The notes under the pieces are model-generated. The model saw only the letters and a program-made list of their open reading frames with translations. It had not been told where the DNA came from and ran no database searches. The position numbers and the translations under genes are program-made. A stretch of DNA of 39,419 bases. Source: an uncultured Lachnospiraceae bacterium (GTDB lineage: Bacteria > Bacillota > Clostridia > Lachnospirales > Lachnospiraceae). The stretch lies in the NCBI GenBank assembly GCA_945919795.1, contig CAMEJJ010000025.1:1-39419 (forward strand), given 5' to 3'. Shown piece by piece: positions 16,551-26,200 of this stretch; within the stretch, counting starts at the first letter, position 1, and each line of letters opens with the position of its first letter.

Positions 16551-16643
16551 ATGCTTACAATGGAGCTTTTTTTAGCCACACTTAGCTTGTGCATAACTTG
16601 CTTTGCTCTTGGCTATACCATTGGTTCCAAGAGCAAGAAATAA
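16551..16643 (+). CDS. Small hydrophobic protein, candidate type I toxin
   Basis: 30 residues (MLTMELFLATLSLCITCFAL then GYTIGSKSKK): one transmembrane helix and a basic SKSKK tail, the build of type I toxins and 'holin-like toxin' peptides of Firmicutes. AAGGAGG lies 9 nt before the ATG, deciding this start over a longer 62-codon reading from 16452 that begins at the transcription start and has no ribosome binding site. It has its own strong promoter, a structured leader, a hairpin right after the stop, and an opposing promoter that would make an antisense RNA ending in the same hairpin. Toxicity is inferred from this architecture, not shown. Confidence 0.7.
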   Translation: MLTMELFLATLSLCITCFALGYTIGSKSKK

Positions 16644-16646
16644 ACG

Positions 16647-16688
16647 CAGAAAGACCGCCCACGTCTGGTAAACTTGGCGGTCTTTCTG
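16647..16688. terminator. Shared bidirectional terminator of toxin mRNA and antisense RNA
   Basis: A perfect 13-bp stem, CAGAAAGACCGCC (16647-16659) with its complement (16676-16688) and a 16-nt loop, located between two promoters that face each other. T-runs are weak on both sides, but the stem is strong. Confidence 0.75.
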
Positions 16689-16731
16689 TTCCAAATATAT
16701 CAGGCTAACCGTCTATCGGTAGCACTTTCTT
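16647..16731 (-). ncRNA. Candidate antisense antitoxin RNA
   Basis: From the promoter at 16738-16766 a minus-strand RNA of about 85-90 nt would run to the shared hairpin. It begins with a hairpin (CTACCG/CGGTTAG, about 16696-16715) and covers the 3' end of the toxin mRNA. It also carries CTACCG, complementary to CGGTAG in the toxin 5' leader, so the two RNAs could contact each other at both ends, as in par/fst-type loci. It has no coding potential. Ends are predicted, not measured. Confidence 0.6.
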
Positions 16732-16737
16732 GATACT

Positions 16738-16766
16738 ATCGTATCATCGCACCACCACTATGTCAA
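16738..16766 (-). promoter_or_regulatory. Promoter of the antisense antitoxin RNA
   Basis: TTGACA (16761-16766), 17-nt spacer, TACGAT (16738-16743) on the minus strand, facing the toxin promoter. It has a perfect -35 and perfect spacing although no protein gene on that strand follows for almost 400 bp. Confidence 0.75.
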
Positions 16767-16786
16767 GGAACTGTTAATATAAAAAT

Positions 16787-16827
16787 AATCCCACACATGT
16801 TTCATTATACAAAAAATGTGTGGGATT
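16787..16827 (-). terminator. Terminator of the XRE regulator gene
   Basis: A perfect 12-bp stem AATCCCACACAT/ATGTGTGGGATT with a 17-nt loop, followed on the minus strand by ATTTTTATATT. It lies between the XRE gene and the antitoxin promoter and insulates the latter. Confidence 0.8.
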
Positions 16828-16865
16828 GAAAACCTTTTTACTTGTTAATTCAATTTGAGAAATAA

Positions 16866-17480
16866 TCATTCTTTTGTAATCATTTTCTTCTGATAGCTTC
16901 TTTTTCCGCAATTAGGACATTTCATATAACGGGTACGACCATAATGCGGTGCCATAAATACCTGAGAGTATGTCGGAACATAACAATAGTTACATTCTTT
17001 ACACTGATAATAGCCGGCTGACTGCTCAATCCGGATTGCGATCGGGATAAAACCAATCAGCAATACCAGGCTCAACACAATCAATCCTGTTCCTAAAAGG
17101 TGGTTTTGATTCATCAGAAAAGCTCCTAATAAAACGATTGTTGCAAAAGAAATGACAACTAAAATCCCCATGGAAGTTTCCACTTTTAATAAAAACCTTG
17201 TTTTTTCCTCATCTCTTTTTTTGAAATCCAAAATAATTTCCTGTGATGCTTTTGCATATTCTTCCATATCCATATGCTCTCCTTTCAATAACTCATTTAC
17301 GTTAATGGAAAGAAGCTCACAAAGCTCTAACATAATAGACGAATCCGGTAATGATTTTCCGGTTTCCCATTTTGATACAGCACGGTCGGTAATACCTAAC
17401 TCCTCGGCCAATGAAGCTTGTGTATATCCTTTTTCTTTTCTGCATGCCGCAATAAACTTTCCAATTTTAATTTGATCCAT
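16866..17480 (-). CDS. XRE family regulator with two membrane helices and a zinc ribbon
   Basis: 204 residues from the ATG at 17480 (AAAGGACGGAG upstream); an in-frame extension to 17594 has no ribosome binding site. N-terminal helix-turn-helix (about 3-60: GKFIAACRKEKGYTQASLAEELGI, DRAVSKWETGKSLPD). Two hydrophobic helices follow (about 103-122 and 128-148), then a zinc ribbon with CKEC and CPNC pairs. This layout is common in Lachnospiraceae regulators that may sense a membrane or envelope signal. Two palindromes upstream (17557-17605) suggest autoregulation. No obvious target gene is adjacent. Confidence 0.85.
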   Translation of the reverse strand: MDQIKIGKFIAACRKEKGYTQASLAEELGITDRAVSKWETGKSLPDSSIMLELCELLSINVNELLKGEHMDMEEYAKASQEIILDFKKRDEEKTRFLLKVETSMGILVVISFATIVLLGAFLMNQNHLLGTGLIVLSLVLLIGFIPIAIRIEQSAGYYQCKECNYCYVPTYSQVFMAPHYGRTRYMKCPNCGKRSYQKKMITKE

Positions 17481-17556
17481 TTCTTTCTCCGTCCTTTCGT
17501 TCGCGTTTGGCTTCTTTCTGATGTCAGCATATGATTTTTTTACAAAAAAGAACACG

Positions 17557-17605
17557 AACCGTTGGTTGAATTCCTTATAAAACAGGCAACTCAACCACTA
17601 GTTGG
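17557..17605 (-). promoter_or_regulatory. Paired palindromes, candidate XRE operators
   Basis: AACCGTTGGTT (17557-17567) and CAACCACTAGTTGG (17592-17605) are inverted repeats with shared AACC/GGTT half-sites, 35 bp centre to centre, upstream of the XRE gene. A TATAAG-like -10 lies between them on the minus strand. Assignment to the XRE protein is by position. Confidence 0.5.
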
Positions 17606-17615
17606 ATAAATTGTT

Positions 17616-17655
17616 TCAAAAAACGGCATAGTTCGGTAAACGCCAAACCATGCCG
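17616..17655 (-). terminator. Terminator after the hydratase gene
   Basis: CGGCAT (17624-17629) pairs with ATGCCG (17650-17655), with further pairing inside (GTTTGG/CCGAAC), followed on the minus strand by TTTTTTTG. It lies 22 bp past the hydratase stop. Confidence 0.85.
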
Positions 17656-17676
17656 CATTTTAGGAATAAGAATGTT

Positions 17677-19986
17677 TTACGATACTCTATTGTAATTAAT
17701 CAGGCATCCCTTTAAGATGATTTCGCGTTCTTCATCTGTCAATTCACCAAGTTTTAAGGTAAATTCTTTCAGTCCCTCTTCTTTTACAACATAAGCAGGA
17801 ATTTCTGTCTTTTTATCAATGACAGCCTGTCTGATGTTGGGGACAAAAATGTAATCCAGATTTTTGAAAGGAAGTTCGCCTTCATCGATGATGAAAGGAA
17901 GCATACCCCAGTTGATCAGATTGCTACGATATCTCTTGGTAGCATATTCATTGGCAATATTTGCCCAACCGCCAAGTACTTTCTGGCAGCTTGCTGCCTG
18001 TTCTCTGGCAGAACCGTCACCCGGCTTTACTGCAAAGATGGTTGAACCGATACCAAAGCTTTCGTGTGTCAAATCCGGGAACATCTCTTTGATTTTATTC
18101 ATAACGGGCTTGATTTCCGGCAATTCTTTGCAAGGATGCACATCGCTTGTTCCGGCAATCAGTGCTTCTCTGGCTTTTTCTGCCTTCTGCACCTCTTTTG
18201 CGCGTCCTACATATGCAGGGTCCTTACGGGAAAGTGCAAACTCAGCAAGTCCCAACGGATTAGAACGATAAGAACTTGTTTCACCGGAAGGAATTAATTC
18301 ATCGGTTGTTGTAACCGGATCATGTATTTCGGATACAACTTTCAAAACCAGGTTATCTGTCAGGGCAACCATAGCAGGCCAGTCTTTGATATTGGGACCA
18401 AACTGGATCTCTACGGAAGGATCTGCAACGCCCTTTGAATCAAATACGCGGTTTTTATAAATATTAGCATCAAAGTGATATTTGTATTTGCCGATTTCAC
18501 CATCAAATTCTGTTGCCGGTGTCAGGACACCTTTATTGGCTGCGGTTGCTGCGATGGAACGAGCATCCATCAATGCAACGGAAGAAATCTGACCATTCTG
18601 CAACTTGGACCCTTCTCTGTTGGGGAAGTTACGGGTTGAATGTCTGATGGAAAAAGCATTGTTGGCAGGTGTATCTCCGGCACCAAAGCAAGGTCCGCAG
18701 AATGCTGTTTTCATGACTGCACCTGTTTCCATGATGGTTGCGGCACAACCGTTTTTGATTAATTCCATATAAACAGGCATAGATGCGGGATATACGGATA
18801 AGGTAAATCCGTCGGAACCGATATATTTTCCTTTTAAGATATCGGCTGCGGCACAGATGTTTTCAAATCCGCCGCCGGCACAACCGGCGATAATACCCTG
18901 ATCAACCATAAATTTGCCGTTTACAACTTTGTCCTGTAAAGAATAAGGAACAGCACCGTCTAAGGATACTTTTGCTCTTTCTTCCACATCGTGTAAGACA
19001 TCTTTTAAGTTCGCATTGACTTCATCAATGGTATAGGTATTGCTGGGATGGAACGGCATCGCAATCATAGGTCTGATTGTAGAAAGATCGATTTCGATGA
19101 CGCCATCATAATATGCAACATTAGCCGGCGCTAACTCCTTGTATTCTTCTGCTCTTTCATGAATTTCATAGAATTCCTTGACCTGATCGTCTGTCTGCCA
19201 GATAGATGAAAGACAGGTTGTCTCCGTCGTCATTACATCAATACCGATACGGAAATCGGGGGTTAAGCTTGCCACACCGGGTCCTACGAATTCCATGACT
19301 TTATTTTTTACATATCCATTGCCAAAAACAGCACCGATAATAGCCAGAGCAACGTCCTGAGGTCCAACACCGGGAATCGGCGCACCTGTCAGATATACGG
19401 CAACTACACCGGGCATATTGATATCATATGTCTGATTTAAGAGCTGTTTTACAAGCTCGGGGCCGCCTTCACCCATTGCCATGGTACCAAGCGCTCCATA
19501 ACGGGTGTGGGAATCGGAACCCAAAATCATCTTTCCTCCGCCTGCAAGCATTTCTCTTGCAAACTGGTGAATAACTGCCTGATGAGGAGGAACATAAATT
19601 CCACCGTATTTTTTGGCACAGGTAAGACCAAACATGTGGTCATCTTCATTAATCGTACCGCCTACCGCACAAAGAGAATTGTGACAGTTGGTCAAAACAT
19701 AGGGAATCGGGAATTTTTCCAGTCCGGAAGCTCTTGCTGTCTGGATAATACCGACAAATGTAATGTCATGTGATGTCAGTTTATCGAATTTAATTTTCAG
19801 CTTGTCCATATTACCGGACGTATTGTGACTTTCTAAAATTCCATATGCAATGGTACCTTTTGCCGCATCTTCTTTTGTAATAGTTTTTCCTGTCTTAGCC
19901 GCAACAGCCGATAACGCTTCTGCACTATCGGGAATGATTTCGGTGCCGTTTACTAAATATGCACCGCCTTCTAACAATGAAACCAT
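17677..19986 (-). CDS. Aconitase-family hydratase
   Basis: 769 residues from the ATG at 19986 (AGGAGG 7 nt upstream); the in-frame extension to 20046 runs through a hairpin and is rejected. [4Fe-4S] enzyme of the aconitase superfamily, acting on a hydroxy-acid in the cytosol. Three cysteine ligands are in place: C369 (IIAGCAGGG) and C430/C433 ([15 protein letters not shown]), plus [12 protein letters not shown] (156-167) and a swivel domain after about residue 560. AGCAGGG replaces the usual GSCTN of citrate aconitases, as in the YbhJ-like 'hydratase' branch, so citrate/isocitrate is possible but not assured. It follows glgP by 75 bp. Confidence 0.85.
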   Translation of the reverse strand: MVSLLEGGAYLVNGTEIIPDSAEALSAVAAKTGKTITKEDAAKGTIAYGILESHNTSGNMDKLKIKFDKLTSHDITFVGIIQTARASGLEKFPIPYVLTNCHNSLCAVGGTINEDDHMFGLTCAKKYGGIYVPPHQAVIHQFAREMLAGGGKMILGSDSHTRYGALGTMAMGEGGPELVKQLLNQTYDINMPGVVAVYLTGAPIPGVGPQDVALAIIGAVFGNGYVKNKVMEFVGPGVASLTPDFRIGIDVMTTETTCLSSIWQTDDQVKEFYEIHERAEEYKELAPANVAYYDGVIEIDLSTIRPMIAMPFHPSNTYTIDEVNANLKDVLHDVEERAKVSLDGAVPYSLQDKVVNGKFMVDQGIIAGCAGGGFENICAAADILKGKYIGSDGFTLSVYPASMPVYMELIKNGCAATIMETGAVMKTAFCGPCFGAGDTPANNAFSIRHSTRNFPNREGSKLQNGQISSVALMDARSIAATAANKGVLTPATEFDGEIGKYKYHFDANIYKNRVFDSKGVADPSVEIQFGPNIKDWPAMVALTDNLVLKVVSEIHDPVTTTDELIPSGETSSYRSNPLGLAEFALSRKDPAYVGRAKEVQKAEKAREALIAGTSDVHPCKELPEIKPVMNKIKEMFPDLTHESFGIGSTIFAVKPGDGSAREQAASCQKVLGGWANIANEYATKRYRSNLINWGMLPFIIDEGELPFKNLDYIFVPNIRQAVIDKKTEIPAYVVKEEGLKEFTLKLGELTDEEREIILKGCLINYNRVS

Positions 19987-20011
19987 GAATATACCTCCTA
20001 AAAAACACATA

Positions 20012-20042
20012 GATACCCGCCGGCTATTCATCGGCGGGTATC
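20012..20042 (-). terminator. Intergenic hairpin between glgP and the hydratase gene
   Basis: A perfect 11-bp GC-rich stem GATACCCGCCG/CGGCGGGTATC with a 9-nt loop. On the minus strand it is followed by TATGTGTTTTTT and then directly by the hydratase ribosome binding site. Because no promoter fits between hairpin and gene, it may be a partial terminator or an RNA-stabilising hairpin inside a glgP-hydratase transcript rather than a full stop. Confidence 0.65.
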
Positions 20043-20061
20043 GCATTTGATACAGAATTAT

Positions 20062-22557
20062 TTATTTTGTAGATACTTTCTTTTTCGGTAATGTAACTTT
20101 ATCTAAGTGCCAGATCTCATCCACGTATTCCTGAATGGTTCTGTCGGAAGTAAACTTACCGCAGCATGCTACATTTAAAATAGCGCTCTTAGCCCAGCCT
20201 TTTTCATCTCTGTAAGCAGCTTCTACACGTTTCTGTGCTTCTGCATAGGACTTGAAGTCTTTTAAGATGAAATAGGTATCTGCCTTTGCCGTACATTTTG
20301 TATTTAATAATGAGTTGTATAAGTCACGGAACAACTCTGTATCCTGGCTGTATGTACCGTTAATTAACTGCATTAAGACTTTACGGATATCGGCATCGTT
20401 GTTGAAGATATCCATGGGGTTGTATCCGCCGTAGTTTTCGTAGCGGATAACTTCATCGGAAGAAAGACCAAAGATAAATGCATTTTCTTCGCCAACCTCT
20501 TCAACGATTTCCACATTGGCACCATCCATAGTTCCCAATGTCAGCGCACCGTTTAACATAAACTTCATGTTACCGGTACCGGATGCTTCTTTGGAAGCTG
20601 TAGAAATCTGTTCGGATACATCCGCTGCCGCAAAAATCCACTCGGCATTGGATACACGATAGTTTTCAATAAATACAACTTTAATCTTTCCGTTGATGGA
20701 TTCGTCATTGTTGATGACATCTGCAACAGAGTTGATTAATTTAATGGTAAGTTTTGCATTTTTGTATCCGGCTGCTGCCTTTGCACCGAAGATAAAGGTA
20801 CGAGGATAGAAATCCATTTCCGGATGTTCTTTAATCTCGTTGTATAAATACATAACATGTAAAATATTTAACAACTGACGTTTGTACTCATGTAATCTCT
20901 TAACCTGTACATCGAAGATGGAACGAGGATCTACTTCAATTCCGTTGTGTTGTAAAATATATTCTGCTAAACGTACTTTATTCTGGTATTTGATATTCAT
21001 GAATTCCTGCTGAGCTTTTTCATCTTCCGCAAATACTTTTAATTTTTTGATCTTGGGAAGATCGGTAATCCAGTCAGCCCCAACATGGTCGGTTACCCAT
21101 GCAGCCAAAAGCGGGTTACCATGTAATAAGAAACGTCTCTGTGTGATACCGTTTGTTTTATTGTTGAATTTTTCAGGCATTAATTCATAGAAATCTTTTA
21201 ATTCCTGATTCTTTAAGATTTCCGTATGTAATCTTGCAACACCGTTTACAGAATAACCTGCTGCGATTGCAAGATGTGCCATCTTAACCTGTCCGTCATA
21301 AATGATTGCCATTTTACGGATTTTTTCCTGATTACCGGGGTAAGCAGCGGAAATCTTCTGGCAGAAACGACGGTTGATTTCTTCAACAATCTGATAAATA
21401 CGGGGAAGCAGACGGCTGAATAATTCAATCGGCCATTTTTCAAGCGCTTCCGACATAATGGTGTGGTTGGTATATGCACAGGTCTTGGTTGTAACTTCCC
21501 ATGCCTCATCCCACTCTAAATAATATTCATCCAGTAAAATACGCATCAACTCTGCTACTGCAACGGTCGGATGAGTATCATTCAACTGGAATGTAACCTT
21601 TTCATGGAATTTGCGAATATCATCATGATTTCTCATGTATTTTGCAACAGCTTCCTGAACAGACGCAGATACAAAGAAATACTGCTGTTTTAAACGGAGC
21701 TCTTTACCGGAATAGTGATTGTCATTGGGGTAAAGCACTTCTACGATATTTCTTGCCAGATTTTCCTGCTCAACAGCTTTCTGATAATCACCTTTGTCAA
21801 AAGAATCAAGCTGGAAACACTCAACCGGCTGAGCATCCCAGATACGAAGTGTATTTACAATACCATTACCGTAACCTACGATAGGCATATCATAAGGAAT
21901 AGCTGTTACGGACTGATAACCTTCCTGTGTAAATACATTGCGTCCGTTTGCATCCTGATGAACTGCTACATAACCGCCGAATTTAACGGTCTTTGCATAT
22001 TCAGGACGACGAAGTTCAAAAGGATTACCGTCTGCTAACCAGTTATCCGGCACTTCTATCTGGTAACCGTCACGGATTTCCTGTTTGAACATACCATATC
22101 TGTAACGAATTCCGCATCCGTATGCAGAATAACCTAATGTTGCAAGTGAATCAAGGAAACATGCGGCAAGTCTTCCCAAACCACCGTTACCTAACGCAGC
22201 ATCCGGTTCCTGATCTTCAATCACATTTACATCTACACCTAATTCATCAAGTGCTTCTTTTACCGCATCATATGCCTGTAAATTGATGATGTTGTTACCA
22301 AGTGCACGACCCATTAAGAATTCCATGGACATATAATAAACTGTCTTGGGGTCTTTTTTCTCGTATTGTTTTTGTGTTTCTAACCAGTTATCAATGATTG
22401 CATCTTTAATTGCATAGGATACAGCTTGAAAAATCTGCTGATTGGATGCCTCTTCAAGAGTTTTACGATAAAGGGTCTTTACATTGTAAAGAACGCTTCT
22501 TTTAAACAACTCTTTGTCAAAGTTAGATAAAACGGTTGTTTCTTTCTTCGTTGCCAT
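20062..22557 (-). CDS. glgP: Glycogen/alpha-glucan phosphorylase
   Basis: 831 residues, normal for the family, from an ATG preceded by TGAGGAGGAAG. Releases glucose 1-phosphate from alpha-1,4-glucan with phosphate and PLP. Landmarks: AACFLDSLATLGYSAYGCGIRYRYGMFKQ; DWITDLPKIKKLK; PRTFIFGAKAAAGY; and the PLP site EASGTGNMKFMLNGAL, with its lysine, followed by TMDGANVEI. A TATAAT -10 at 22617-22622 precedes it, with only a weak -35. No glycogen-synthesis genes are adjacent, so it is a stand-alone glycogen or maltodextrin degrader. The next gene downstream is the hydratase, possibly co-transcribed. Confidence 0.96.
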   Translation of the reverse strand: MATKKETTVLSNFDKELFKRSVLYNVKTLYRKTLEEASNQQIFQAVSYAIKDAIIDNWLETQKQYEKKDPKTVYYMSMEFLMGRALGNNIINLQAYDAVKEALDELGVDVNVIEDQEPDAALGNGGLGRLAACFLDSLATLGYSAYGCGIRYRYGMFKQEIRDGYQIEVPDNWLADGNPFELRRPEYAKTVKFGGYVAVHQDANGRNVFTQEGYQSVTAIPYDMPIVGYGNGIVNTLRIWDAQPVECFQLDSFDKGDYQKAVEQENLARNIVEVLYPNDNHYSGKELRLKQQYFFVSASVQEAVAKYMRNHDDIRKFHEKVTFQLNDTHPTVAVAELMRILLDEYYLEWDEAWEVTTKTCAYTNHTIMSEALEKWPIELFSRLLPRIYQIVEEINRRFCQKISAAYPGNQEKIRKMAIIYDGQVKMAHLAIAAGYSVNGVARLHTEILKNQELKDFYELMPEKFNNKTNGITQRRFLLHGNPLLAAWVTDHVGADWITDLPKIKKLKVFAEDEKAQQEFMNIKYQNKVRLAEYILQHNGIEVDPRSIFDVQVKRLHEYKRQLLNILHVMYLYNEIKEHPEMDFYPRTFIFGAKAAAGYKNAKLTIKLINSVADVINNDESINGKIKVVFIENYRVSNAEWIFAAADVSEQISTASKEASGTGNMKFMLNGALTLGTMDGANVEIVEEVGEENAFIFGLSSDEVIRYENYGGYNPMDIFNNDADIRKVLMQLINGTYSQDTELFRDLYNSLLNTKCTAKADTYFILKDFKSYAEAQKRVEAAYRDEKGWAKSAILNVACCGKFTSDRTIQEYVDEIWHLDKVTLPKKKVSTK

Positions 22558-22683
22558 TTGCTTCCTCCTCAGGTTTTCTCATTCAAAATCATTTGTTCAA
22601 ATTCATACCAGGAAATATTATACAATAAAACGTTGTAAATATAAAGTTTTTTCGCAAAAAAGCTTTATTTCAAAAGCCAAAAA

Positions 22684-22720
22684 AAGATGTGCACGAACAC
22701 AACCGGTTTGTACACATCTT
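22684..22720 (-). terminator. Terminator of the ileS-sseB unit
   Basis: AAGATGTG-AC pairs with GT-CACATCTT (one C/T mismatch) around an inner loop, followed on the minus strand by TTTTTTTGG. It begins 7 bp after the SseB-like stop. Confidence 0.8.
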
Positions 22721-22727
22721 GTTCTCA

Positions 22728-23231
22728 TTATTCAGTTTGTGCGTCAGAAGGTGTTTCCTCAATCTCACCGCTTGCAACCTTATCCCGATGAATAATGGAC
22801 TGCTTTACGGCTTCCGTTGTCAGACGGATATTGTCTGTACCGGGATTTAGGATCACGCCGCGGCAGACTGCAGTGGGTCTTAACAGCATGACGGCAATTT
22901 CATCAAATTCTGCCGTAAATATGTCATGTTTTTTTCCATTGGCCCATGTCTTAAAGGCATCTTTATCCGTAAATGCGATGTAATAACTGATATCCTGTCC
23001 GTTTACGGTATGATGTGCAGATACCAAGCTGACTTTATGCTTGGAAGTAACCACATATTCACCCTTCGGAGTCTTAATCGGTGCGGGGGTAACCTTCGCA
23101 GGCACCCATAATTTACACTTTAAAACCTCATCCAAAAGGGCTCTCTGTGTATCTGCATTTACTTCTTCTTTCATTTTCTGAATACATGAATTGAGTGCTT
23201 CGTTTTGAAGCTCTTCTTTTTTGAATTTCAT
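22728..23231 (-). CDS. SseB family protein
   Basis: 167 residues. Most of the chain (about 15-150) matches the SseB N-terminal domain seen in many Firmicutes: ALLDEVLKCKLWVPAKV, PKGEYVVTSKHKVSLVSA, YYIAFTDKDAFKTWANGK, and FDEIAVMLLRPTAVCRGVILNPGTDNIRL without long gaps. Function unknown; it is not a secreted effector here (no signal peptide or membrane segment). It lies 13 bp downstream of ileS with AAAGGAG before its ATG, and a terminator follows, so it should be controlled by the ileS T-box. Confidence 0.75.
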   Translation of the reverse strand: MKFKKEELQNEALNSCIQKMKEEVNADTQRALLDEVLKCKLWVPAKVTPAPIKTPKGEYVVTSKHKVSLVSAHHTVNGQDISYYIAFTDKDAFKTWANGKKHDIFTAEFDEIAVMLLRPTAVCRGVILNPGTDNIRLTTEAVKQSIIHRDKVASGEIEETPSDAQTE

Positions 23232-23244
23232 AAAGCTTACTCCT

Positions 23245-26200
23245 TTATGCTTTCTCTAAAGATATTGTAACCTTTTCTCCGTTAACTGTCCACTCTTTAC
23301 TGATAGCAAATGCACCTTCTGTTGTCATTTCATCTGCAAGTACTTTGGTAGCAATGGCATCTTTATTGTCCATGACAATCTTTCCGAGCTTTTCATTTCC
23401 GGTAACTGCAATCTTGATATGATCCATGACTTCAAAATTAGAATCCTTACGCATTGTCTGAATCTTACTGATTACTTCTAATACAAATCCTTCTTCGATC
23501 AATTCTTCTGTCAGATTGGTATCTAAAACAACGGTCACATAGTTATCGGCTTCGGTTACAAAACCGTCTTTCTTTTCTGTTGAAATCAACAAATCTTCTT
23601 CTGAAAGGCTAACTTGTACGCCATCAACCTCAAATGTAATGGCACCGTTTGCTTTTAATTCTTCCATTGCCTTGCTGCCGTCTAAGGATGCAAGTGTTTT
23701 CTGGATGCCGCCAAGCTGCTTGCCGTATTTGGGTCCTACGGTACGAAGCTGGGGTTTGAAGCTGTATGAAGCAAAATCAGAAACATCATCGGTAAAGGTT
23801 ACTTTCTTTACATTCAACTCGTCTTCGATGATATCCACATAGAAATCATCCAGCACATTTGCCGCTTTGACATACATGTTTCCAATCGGCTGACGGTTTT
23901 TGATGTTGGCTGCATTTCTTGCCGCACGTCCCATGACAACAATCTTTAAGACTTCTTCCATGCTGTCTTCGAGCTTTGTATCAATGTAGTCTTCGTTTAC
24001 CGTCGGGAAATCGCATAAATGGATACTTTCGGGAGCAGAAGAATCAATGCTGCAAACTAAGTTGCGGTAAATTTCTTCAGTCATGAAAGGTACCATGGGA
24101 GCTGCTGCCTTGGCGATGGTTACAAGCGCGGTGTAAAGAGTCATATAAGCATTGATCTTATCCTGCTCCATGCCCTTTGCCCAGAAACGCTCACGGGAAC
24201 GACGAACATACCAGTTACTCATTTCATCGGTAAAATCGTCTAAAGCTCTTGCAGCTTCCGGAATACGATAATTTTCAAGGTTTGTATCAACTGCTTTTAC
24301 GGCTGAATTCAATTTGGACAATAACCATTTATCCATAACGGGAAGTTTGTCATAATCCAATGTATATTTCGTTGCATCGAACTGATCGATTTCTGCATAT
24401 AAAGCAAAGAATGCATAAGTATTCCACAAGGTTCCCAAGAATTTACGTGATTTTTCCAAAACGGCTTTTCCGTCAAAACGGTTGGGCAGCCAGGGAGCCG
24501 AATTAATATAGAAATACCAGCGCACAGCATCTGCACCATATTTTTCGAGTGCTTCAAACGGATCTACCGCATTTCCTTTGGATTTCGACATCTTATTTCC
24601 GTTTTCATCTAATACAAGACCCAGAACGATAACATTTTCATAGGGTGATTTATTAAACAACAGCGTTGATTCTGCCATTAAGGAGTAGAACCATCCACGA
24701 GTCTGGTCAACCGCTTCGGAAATGAACTGTGCCGGGAACTGTTGCTCAAATAATTCTTTATTTTCAAAAGGATAGTGATGCTGTGCAAAAGGCATTGCGC
24801 CGGAGTCAAACCAGCAGTCAATAACTTCCGGAACACGTTTCATGGTCTTACCGCAATCCGGACAGGTAATGGTCACTTCATCAATATAAGGTCTGTGTAA
24901 TTCCACGGTCTTTGCATCGACATTGCCGCTCATCTTTGCAAGCTCTTCACGGCTTCCGATACATTCCATATGTCCACAGCCTTCACATTCCCAGATGTTT
25001 AAAGGAGTTCCCCAATAGCGGTTACGGGATACACCCCAGTCCTGAATGTTTTCCAGCCAGTTACCAAAACGGCCTTCACCGATACTCGGCGGAATCCAGT
25101 TTACAGTCTTGTTGTTTTTCACAAGATCGTCTTTTACTGCTGTCATCTTGATAAACCAGGATTCTCTTGCATAGTAAATAAGCGGTGTATCACATCTCCA
25201 GCAGAACGGATAATCATGCTCAAATTTAGGAGCATCAAACAGTAAGCCTCTGCTATCCAAATCAACTAAAACTTTCGGATCTGCATCTTTTACGAAGAGA
25301 CCTGCGAAAGGAGTTTCTTCTGTTAAATTACCTTTTCCATCTACGAACTGAACAAAAGGTAAATCATTTTCGCGTCCTACTCTGGCATCATCCTCACCAA
25401 AAGCAGGTGCAATATGTACAATACCGGTACCGTCTGTCAATGTTACATAGCTGTCTGCAGTAACAAAGTGTGCTTTTTTATGCTGTTTTTCGGCAACATC
25501 TGCAGCACAGGAATATAAAGCTTCATACTCGGTTCCAACTAAGTCATTTCCTACATAGGTTTCAACTACTTCGTAAGCAGCTTTTCCATCTTCTGCCAGT
25601 TTTCCAAGTACGGTGTCAAGTAATGCTTCTGCCATGATATAGGTATATCCGTCAGCCGCTTTGACTTTTGCATAGGTTTCAACCGGGTTTACGCAAAGTG
25701 CGGTATTGCTCGGCAGTGTCCAGGGAGTTGTCGTCCATGCCAGGAAATAAGCATCCTGATCTTTGATTTTAAAACGAACTGTTGCAGAACGTTCTTTTAC
25801 GGATTTGTAACCCTGAGCTACTTCATGTGAAGATAACGGAGTTCCACAACGAGGGCAATAAGGAACAATCTTAAAGCCTTTATATAATAATTTTTTATTC
25901 CAGATTTCTTTTAATGCCCACCACTCAGATTCAATGAAGTCATCATGGTAAGTAACATAAGGATCATCCATATCTGCCCAGAAACCAACCGTACCTGAAA
26001 AATCTTCCCACATACCTTTGTATTTCCAGACACTTTCCTTACATTTCTGAATAAACGGATCCAGACCGTATTCTTCAATCTGCTCCTTACCGTCTAATCC
26101 CAACAGTTTTTCTACTTCCAACTCAACCGGCAGACCATGGGTATCCCATCCGGCTTTTCTGGGAACCATATAACCTTTCATGGTACGGTATCTCGGAATC

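Noticed and set aside
16452-16643. 62-codon reading of the toxin locus
   Set aside because: It would start at the predicted transcription start without any ribosome binding site; the 30-codon version from 16551 has AAGGAGG at ideal distance.
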